NCBI RefSeq assembly: GCF_024166365.1
Contig: NC_064846.1
Coordinates: 28,665,866-28,729,865, forward strand
Source of the DNA: Elephas maximus indicus
Taxonomy: Eukaryota; Chordata; Mammalia; Proboscidea; Elephantidae
Direction: 5' to 3'
Length of the DNA stretch: 64,000 nt
Shown: positions 57,057 through 64,000 of the stretch, piece after piece
Layout of the letters: the number at the start of each line of letters is the position of its first letter
How positions within the stretch are numbered: position 1 is the first letter of the stretch
Notes under the pieces: model-generated
Databases searched by the model: none
Seen by the model: only the letters and a program-made list of their open reading frames with translations
What the model was told of the DNA's origin: nothing
Translations under genes and position numbers: made by a program

Positions 57057-57571
57057 TGTCTTAGTCCTCTAGTGCTGCCATAACAGAAATACCACAAGTG
57101 GATAGCTTTACAAAGAGAAATTTATTTCCTCACAGTCTAGTAGGTTACAAGTCCAAATTCAGGGCATTGGCTCCAGGGGAAGGCTTTCTCTCTCTGTTGG
57201 CTCTGGAGGAAGGTCCTTGTCCTCCATCTTCCCCTGGTCCAGGAGCTTTTCAGGCACAGGGACCCTTGTGTCCAAAGGGCGTGCTCTGCTTCTGGTGCTG
57301 CTTTCTTGGTGGTATGAGGTCCTCCTACCTCTGCTTGCTTTCCTTTCCTTTTATCTTTTGAAAGATAAAATGTGGTGCAGGCCCCACCCCAGGGAAACTC
57401 CCTTTACCTTGGATCGGGGAAGTGACCTGAGTAAGAGTGGTGTTACAATCCCATCCTAATCCTCTCAACATAAAATTACAATCAAAATGGAAGACAACCA
57501 CAGAATACTGGGAATCATGGCCTAACCAAGTTGACACATATTTTTTGGGGGACACAATTCAATCCATGATA
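57057..57571 (-). repeat. LTR, same MaLR/ERVL-like family as 39.2 kb
   Basis: The complement begins ATGGATTGAATTGTGTCCCC C and ends GCACTAGAGGACTAAGACA, matching the 39194-39703 copy at both ends and in CCACTTGTGGTATTTCTGTT. GTCCA/TTCCA flanks could be a 5-bp duplication. However, the 30 bp beyond 57572 (purine-rich on the LTR strand) could instead be a scrap of internal sequence. No coding sequence present. Confidence 0.68.
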
Positions 57572-57948
57572 TTCCACCCTTTGGTCCCCAAAAAATCACA
57601 TCCTTGTAACGGGCAAGCTCGACTCCATTCACATCATTAAGATCAACTTTACTTTGAGGAGACAGCTTTTCTCCAGTAGTATTTGAGTGTCTTCCAACCT
57701 GAGGGGCTCAGCTTTTGACACGGTATCACACAGAGTTCCACTGCTATTCATAAGGTTTTCACTGGTCAGTTTTTCTTTTAGAAGTAAATCACCAGGTCCT
57801 TTTTCCTAGTCTGTCTTATTTTCAAAGCTCCACCAAAATCTGCCCACCATGGGTGACCTTGCTGGTATTGGAAATACTGCTGGCATAGCTTCCAGCATGA
57901 CAGCAACATGCAAGCCTCCACAGTATGACAAAATGGCAGATGAGTGGT

Positions 57949-58810
57949 AGATTTTAATTGGTATGCCAGTACTTTTACTTGGTATCAATTATGAGTTGGT
58001 TTTTGAAACAATTCACTATTACACTACCAGCTGGTTTGATTACTGATCTCTCCATTTCTTTGGGGTGACTCTGCCAATAGGGGACAGGTTCCTTTCTATT
58101 CCAGTTTGTGTTGCTGCATATGTTCATACAGCAACACAGTAAGTAGCTCCAGTAACTGATACAACATTACCATATCTGTCAGGGAAATTAGCTGCACATT
58201 TCTGGTGGCCATGCCTTGTCATCGTTTGCTGAATACTTCAAACTTGAAGTCGGCTTAGCGCATTTTTGGCCTAGGGAAACAAACTGAAAAAAATAAATAA
58301 AACTATGACAACTGCAGCTACTTGCTAGGTGCAATTCACATCCGGTACCTTTGTTCCTCTTTCTTATTTGGCAGGCTTCCGATTATGACAGAGTTTTGGA
58401 ACACAGAGATCTTGTTGTTTTTGTTACCTAAATTCCAGGTAAATTACTAATTGTACATGATTGGATTTGCTAGAAATCTGACCACTTTACAAGTGAGGAG
58501 AATTTTGCCCTGAGGCTCAGAAATTTTCACACAGATTTAAGAACAACGGCTCAGAAGCCAGCGAGAACAAGATGATCAGTTTGAAAACAGTAACTCCTTG
58601 GTTCTAATTTATATCTCTTCTTCAAAGAACAGTTTAGTTTAATCCAAAATTTCACAGCCCTGGAGAGACTGACTGGAAGAAGTGTGTGGTGAATAATTCT
58701 GGTGTTTCTTTTTTCTTTATTTTGCTCAAGTTGTATGGCTTTTTTGTTGTTTTTGCCATTTTTTCCTAGGCAGTTTTAAAAATAAATATGTGTTCAATAA
58801 AAAAAAAAAA
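57949..58810. other. unrecognised sequence
   Basis: Nothing recognised as gene or named repeat. Confidence 0.4.
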
Positions 58811-58962
58811 AGCCCATTGCCATTGAGTCCATTCTGACTCATAACGACCCTATAGGACAGAGTAGAACTGCCCCATAGGGTTTCCAAGGAGTGGCTGGTG
58901 GATTCAAACTGTTGATTTCTTGTTTAGCAGCTGAGCTCTTAACCACTGCGCAACCAGTACTG
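58811..58962 (-). repeat. AfroSINE-type SINE, short variant
   Basis: AAGCCCATTGCCATTGAGTC, GACCCTATAGGACAGAGTAG, GTTTCCAAGGAGTGGCTGGT and TTAACCACTGCGCAACCAGT, the complement of a near-complete copy, preceded by an A-run. Confidence 0.9.
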
Positions 58963-60433
58963 CATGTTTTCAGTAGCCACTTTAAATAAAAAAGACCAAT
59001 GATGACTCAATTTCTTCATCTCTAAAAAAAGCAGAATTGTGTTCTGATTTCGAAGATCTTTTGGAGTTCTAAGGTACTATTTATGACAATTGTAGTTTGA
59101 AGGATATATTTTCCATTTACTATTGAGTGTTTTTTTTTTTTTTTTTTTGAGTGTATTGCATTATTATTACCATAAGTCACCTAAACTTTCAGGTAATTCA
59201 GTTCACAGAAAAAAAAAATGTATGGACAAGAGACACAGTTGACTGGATTTTTCAATTTTCACTTTTCAACAGATTGTGTTTACATCATACTGATACCCTA
59301 GGAAAGAACGATCAGTAAAAAAAATAATTACCTCAGATTAGTAAGAGCTGGCCACAGAACTGAAATTATTTATATAATATATACTTTTTTTTTTAGCACA
59401 AGTAATATGTAATATGTGTTGATGGATGACAAATTTGAAAATACAGATAAGCAAAAAAAAAAAAATGTAAATGAAAAAGGAAGATTAGATTTGAATTCCG
59501 CCATTCAGGGATAACCATAGTTGTTTCATAGTGTGTTTTCTCTAACCTCTGTCTCTTTTTTACCACCCTCTCCCATGTGCATACTGTGCATGCAGTTCTG
59601 ATTCCAGCTTATTTATTTCAACGTTGTGGCATTTTTCATGTTAATAAAGTATCATTTTTATGTCTGTTCCATAGAAATTAGATTTGATATATTATAATGT
59701 GTTTAACTAACCATCTCCTATTGTTGATCTTTTAGTTTTTTTCCCAGTGTTTTTGTTCAAGTGACAAAGCTATAATGGATATTTTGAGAAAGCTGAAAAA
59801 ATTATTCTTATATTCATCCCCTGGCTGTAAACCACTGCCATGTAGAAGCTATTTAGGTATAAAATGTGAAATATATATATATATATTTTATAGAGTTAGT
59901 TCATTAGCTCATTCCCGGATTACTATTTATGGTAACATATTGGACTGAATAGTGATTCTTTTTCATTTCAATTTGATATGCTCTATTTATGATATACTAA
60001 TTATCTTAACTTTGTCCTTTTTTTTATAATTGCTCTTTTGTTCAGTTACTCTGTATGCTCATATTTGTGCTGATATCACACAATTTTTATTTTAGCTTTA
60101 TGCCAACTGATTTTACATTGTGTAGGCAATTGTACTTGCTGATGTAAACATTGCAGCAGGAAAAATCAGCCATGAGAAATAATTAATCTGTCAGAGTCAA
60201 GATGGGTAATGTCCTGACAGAAGTACTGATAGTCTAAAAATATATTCACTTTAATTCATTTTGATGTGACATTTTTACTGATGGTCTCTGTACTGGTGTG
60301 CAAGTTGTGCCAGTGCTCTCAATTAAGAATGACAAGCAAGGAGAGTTTCACTAAATGTAAAAATGCAATCCTCTGGAGATAGTTCTGATGGTGAATTAAA
60401 ACCCAGTGAGTCAAGAACATAGGTTTTATTCCC
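58963..60433. other. unrecognised sequence
   Basis: No gene. Contains homopolymer T runs (about 59.13 kb) and a short (TA)n at 59871-59887. Confidence 0.4.
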
Positions 60434-60447
60434 TAGTCAAGCTAAGG

Positions 60448-60614
60448 GAAACCCTGGTGGTGTAGTGGTTAAAAGCTACAGCTGCTAACCAAAAGATCAG
60501 CAGTTCAAATCCATCAGGAGCTCCTTGGAAACCCTATGGGGTAGTTTTACTCTGTCCTATACGGTTGTTATGAGTCAGCATTGACTCAATGGCATTGGAT
60601 TATTTTTGGTTTAT
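60448..60614 (+). repeat. AfroSINE-type SINE with 14-bp target duplication
   Basis: A complete short-variant copy from GAAACCCTGGTGGTGTAGTG to the TTTTTGGTTTA tail. TAGTCAAGCTAAGG is duplicated exactly at 60434-60447 and 60615-60628. The perfect duplication suggests a fairly young insertion. Confidence 0.95.
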
Positions 60615-60628
60615 TAGTCAAGCTAAGG

Positions 60629-61650
60629 CTAATTTGAGAAGCTAGGACTCTTTAAATATTTTGGTATGAGTTTCTTTTTCTTGTCTTTGGAATGCAACAA
60701 ATGTTAGGAATATTCTTTAGTTTAATTCAAAAGTGTGACATCAAAGACACTCAGAAGGATCGGGTGAAATGCATTCTTTCAACATTGCCATTCTATCATT
60801 AACAATAGAACTTCAGGAAAGGGGTAATAAAACAGAAAAATAATATTATATTACTCCACTAAGCAAAAATATATAGTGATTAAATAATGGAAACTTTTCT
60901 GTTTAAATGTGACAAAAGAACGCACTAATTGTGACCTCAATTTTTTTAAACTAAAAATCATGTCCTAAGCTTAATTACAGCATATAAATTTATTTAAAAT
61001 GCATTTTTGTCCCTTGGATCCAAGTAAAAATGTCTTCAGTGACAAGAGGGAGAGTAAGAAAAAGGATAATAAAGAGAAAATCAGAGAAAGTTTCCCCCCC
61101 TCCTTGATAAACTAGAGAAATGTAGGTAATAAACTATCTTTTTTTTTTTTTCTGGATAAGATGATAGTATATTGATTTTTTTGGAATATGAAATTTATTA
61201 GTATTGTAAACTACACAAAGTTTGAGACCCTATCTCTAATGCTCCACTCAAGTCTCAAGGATTTCTCAGTTCTTACAATTCATTAGGGATTTAATAATAA
61301 TAAAACAAATTCATACACACAAAATAAACCGATCAAAGATACCAAAGTAGACAGATTATACAAACGCATCATTTATACATATTATGAAAGTGTTTAAAGA
61401 CATACAGAAAAATAAAATTATAATTAAAAAATTTAAGATAACTATGATCTCATAAAGTCTTATACAGCAAAAAGAAAGAATTCTTTTTGAAAAGTTTGGC
61501 TTTAGACCCTGGTCTGAGGAAATTCATTTGCTAATTACTTCATCTTTCTTTTTAAGGTAATCATCAATGAGACGATGCCACCTTTACAGAATAGGCTTTA
61601 AAATCAAAGCAAGAAAAGGGCATCGGTATTTACAGGACAGCTATTATTCC
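60629..61650. other. unrecognised AT-rich sequence
   Basis: Nothing recognised. Confidence 0.4.
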
Positions 61651-62170
61651 TCCTCCGTTCCATAATTCTCATTGCTACTGGAGTTCTTTCTAAAACCAGC
61701 TTTCATCATGTGCTCCATTACTAATACTACTTTGTTTGCTGCTGATTGCATAGAGAATAAAGTTCAAATTCACTCTGATAGCATCCAACTTAGACTCCAA
61801 TATTGTCAAATTTTTCAGTTATCCAATAGTCCATTTATTTGTATGTGTATATGTCCTTACTGTGTGACCAAAATACTCTCTCCTCGTTAGCCTCAATCAA
61901 ATTTCAAGTACCAGATAATATTTCCCTTCGTCCATCAAGGTTTATCAACTCCCTGATGCAGAACTAAAATCTTGCCTGAGCTACCATAGCATTTTGTTTA
62001 AACCTCTATCTTGAATTCATCATAATCTAAGATTGCTATAATTTGACAAGTCCATGCCTGCCACTTGCTACTAGGTCGTGAACACATTGAGAAAGGGACC
62101 ATAATTTATTCATCTTTGCAATACTACAAAGGTAGATTGTTGTACATAGAGGGAAAATATGTTTATTAAG
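61650..62170 (+). repeat. L2-like LINE 3' fragment
   Basis: AGAATAAAGTTCAAATTCAC matches the L2 'ATAAAGTCCAAACTC' landmark. The end reads CGTGAACACATTGAGAAAGG GACCATAATTTATTCATCTT TG ... GTACATAGAGGGAAAATATG TTTATTAA, the typical order of an L2 3' terminus. Old and diverged. Confidence 0.6.
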
Positions 62171-62277
62171 TTAAAATGTAAAATTTATAATACTGTCAAT
62201 TCTCATTATAATATGACAGATGTAATCATGTATCTAATGCAAAGGTATTTATTTTTAAACATATATTAAAACAAAAC

Positions 62278-62385
62278 AAAACATGGCTGTCGAGTTGATT
62301 TCAACTCATAGTGACCCTATAGGACAGAGTAGAATAGCCCCATAGGGTTTCCAAGGCTATATTTACAAACGCAGACTGCCATAAG
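62278..62385 (-). repeat. AfroSINE-type SINE, 3' half
   Basis: CATGGCTGTCGAGTTGATTT, GACCCTATAGGACAGAGTAG, CCCATAGGGTTTCCAAGGCT and a GCAGACTGCC end. It is the RTE-like 3' part of a long-variant copy without its tRNA head. Confidence 0.88.
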
Positions 62386-63135
62386 CTAATGCAGCAGTTC
62401 ATATTTTTTCCATTTTATTTGAGGAAAAATGAACTTGAAAAAGCCATGAAAACACAAGTGCTTGCTGAATTGAATAATTCACTTAAGAGCATATAATTGG
62501 ATTAGGTCTCCCAAAAGTAGTCATCTCAGACATTAAGATAATGAAGCTGTATCAATATGTGGTATGGAACGTAAAAACCATTCTAGGTATTTACAGCAAA
62601 AAGGGGCTTAACATAGGGAATTAGATGCTTAAAACCATTGAAAAGAGGGGAAGTTGATTGTGGAGCACTAGTAGCTTCCAGATTCACTATTACAGCTGTG
62701 GTCAGGAAAATGTAGGAAACCACCGACAACATCACACTTTCCCTGCAGCTCAGAGGTATGTGACACTAAAGAAAAGATTAAGTTTGGCTGACTGTGACAA
62801 TTAGTCATATCTGGCAAAACCAGTTCCTACAGATGCTGCTGCTGCTTGTAATAAAGAACAATGGCTTTTATTATCCTTCTGCTATCGAAATGTCTCTCAA
62901 GTGCATATCATAGGCAGAGTCTCAACTGTATCTAAAACCATAAGGACAAAGATGTGATAATGTTTCCTGAGTGCCAACAGGCAGTTTTGGCAAAATAACA
63001 TAGTAACGACTGTATATAGCAGTGAGGAGGGCAATGAGAATGGCAGCATGTTTTTCACATATTTTGAATAAAAAATGAATAGAAATATGAGATCTTTTTC
63101 TTTCACTCATTCTTTTCTACCTCTTCCATCCATGT
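62386..63135. other. unrecognised sequence
   Basis: No gene or repeat named. Confidence 0.4.
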
Positions 63136-63358
63136 ACCACTTTTTTTAATGGAAAAATATGCACCTTCTACATTTGTTTCTCAACCACACGCTCCCCTAG
63201 TGAGGTATTTTTGTAAGCGTATTACGCTAATTATTTTTTTTCCAGCAACATGTAAAAAAAAAATTGACATGGTGGCACTTATGAAAATACCTCATGGGGG
63301 GAGGGGGTGGTTGGCAAAGAAAAGTAGAAGGCATGTGTTTTTTGTGTAAAAATATGGC
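63136..63358. repeat. long-TIR hairpin MITE, copy 2
   Basis: Shares the arms of the 48.15-kb copy: ...TTTGTTTCTCAACC on the left, ACTTATGAAAATACCTC, GGTTGGCAAAGAAAAGTAGA and TTTGTGTAAAAATATGG on the right. 223 bp and nearly palindromic, with a central AT-rich loop. Non-coding; an open frame at 63149-63349 is an artefact of the hairpin. Confidence 0.7.
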
Positions 63359-64000
63359 ATTATCTTTAGTTTTTCCCAGTAATAACTCCTTTGTTAGATG
63401 AATATAATTGGACCCTGTTTTTGAATCATATTATCACTGTGCATAGTATTCTAAGCTTCCAGGTTTTTTTTTTCTTTCTTTCATACATATAATGTGCCAC
63501 TGCATTGTAGTTTTCATTTTTTCTGATGAGAAATCTGTCATCACTCGTACTTTTAATCTTTTATATGTAACATGTCTTCTCTACTTTTAAGATACTCACT
63601 TTATCACTGTCCCTAGGTAACTTGATTTTCGTATGCCTCAGTGTAGTTTTCTTTATGTTTCTTGTGCTTGGGGCAAATTAGTGTCTTATTTGTATGAGTT
63701 TCTTGTTTTCATCAAATTAAAAAAAAAAGGTTGGCTGTTATTTCTTCAGAGAGCAAAAAAGGTGGAGTAAAATTAAAGAAGATAAATGATACATTTAATA
63801 GCGTTAAAAGGCCTAGTATACATGTATTTATCATCCTGGAGTTGAGTCAAATGGGTGTGGAGCAGAAGAAATATTTGATAAAATAATAATCAAGTATTAA
63901 AAAAAAAGAAATAAACCAAGCCACTCATCTAAATTTTTGAAAAAATAAATTAGAATGAATGCAAAGAAATTCGCAACTAATCAAACCATATTCAAACTGC
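63359..64000. other. unrecognised sequence
   Basis: AT-rich to the end of the window; nothing recognised. Confidence 0.4.

Larger units (their letters stand above)
54769..57948 (-). mobile_element. RTE-clade LINE, minus strand, with SINE and LTR insertions
   Basis: The 3' end (TTGTTGTTGTTAGGTGCCAT TGAGTC) is complete at 54.77 kb. Minus-strand frames carry reverse transcriptase pieces: ENYQTTSLISHASKILLKII, CFIDYAKAFDCVDHNKLWIK (motif A, about 55.95-55.9 kb), and LWCVDDAILLAKQ (a motif-C-like VDD, about 55.66 kb). 57.61-57.95 kb is the RTE 5' region, but most of the endonuclease between is missing, replaced by an LTR. Inactive. Confidence 0.88.

Noticed and set aside
57572..57605. An endogenous retroviral internal region next to the 57-kb LTR
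   Set aside because: Only about 30 bp of purine-rich sequence (on the LTR strand) is present before RTE 5' sequence resumes; no gag, pol or env similarity is visible. A few bases of internal sequence remain possible.
1..64000. CRISPR array, bacterial operon or phage-like system
   Set aside because: Short direct repeats with regular unique spacers are absent. All repeats are eukaryotic interspersed or simple-sequence repeats, and gene organisation is that of mammalian non-coding DNA.

Overview
This is nuclear DNA from a placental mammal, almost certainly an afrotherian and most likely an elephant. I base this on three things: at least eighteen copies of a tRNA-derived SINE whose 3' end is shared with an RTE (BovB-like) LINE, several copies of that RTE itself, and a young L1 lineage of non-primate type. 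That combination is what I know from Afrotheria; the species call is an inference. I found no host protein-coding gene, rRNA gene, functional tRNA gene, CRISPR array or bacterial-type feature. The window reads as an AT-rich intergenic region or large intron that has absorbed several generations of transposons.

Layout. 1-1.2 kb: AT-rich sequence, a possible hAT terminus and a SINE. 1.23-8.57 kb: a complete L1 with a 15-bp perfect target-site duplication, a GC-rich 5'UTR with three tandem monomers, intact ORF1 (338 aa) and ORF2 (1271 aa, all catalytic residues present), a 457-nt inter-ORF spacer, a 3'UTR of about 1 kb and a poly(A) tail. 8.9-11.9 kb: a decayed hAT transposon on the minus strand with a BED zinc finger and hATC dimerisation domain. 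12-18.6 kb: mostly unrecognised sequence with five SINEs. 18.65-23.2 kb: a decayed old L1 on the minus strand. 25.0-27.5 kb: another old L1 on the plus strand, interrupted by a SINE and by a younger L1 3' end.

28.7-36.3 kb: a full-length but dead RTE that received an older L1 3'UTR, a SINE fragment, and a mariner with near-perfect terminal inverted repeats. The mariner was in turn split by a 5'-truncated copy of the young L1. 39.2 kb: a solo LTR. 40.6-44.3 kb: a near-full-length RTE (minus), a SINE and an RTE 3' fragment (plus). 45-52 kb: unrecognised sequence with a MIR-like SINE, a long-TIR hairpin MITE and an old LTR. 51.6-53.6 kb: old L1 pieces, followed by a SINE and a GATA-type microsatellite. 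54.8-57.9 kb: a third near-full-length RTE (minus) containing a SINE and an LTR of the same family as the 39.2-kb copy. 58-64 kb: unrecognised sequence, three SINEs, an L2-like fragment and a second copy of the hairpin MITE.

How the parts relate. The intact L1 is the only element here that looks able to make its own proteins. The SINEs carry the RTE 3' end, and one variant also carries a stretch matching the RTE 5' region, so they were probably mobilised by RTE. The nesting gives a relative order: RTE, then mariner, then young L1. All family names come from motif recognition without database searches.
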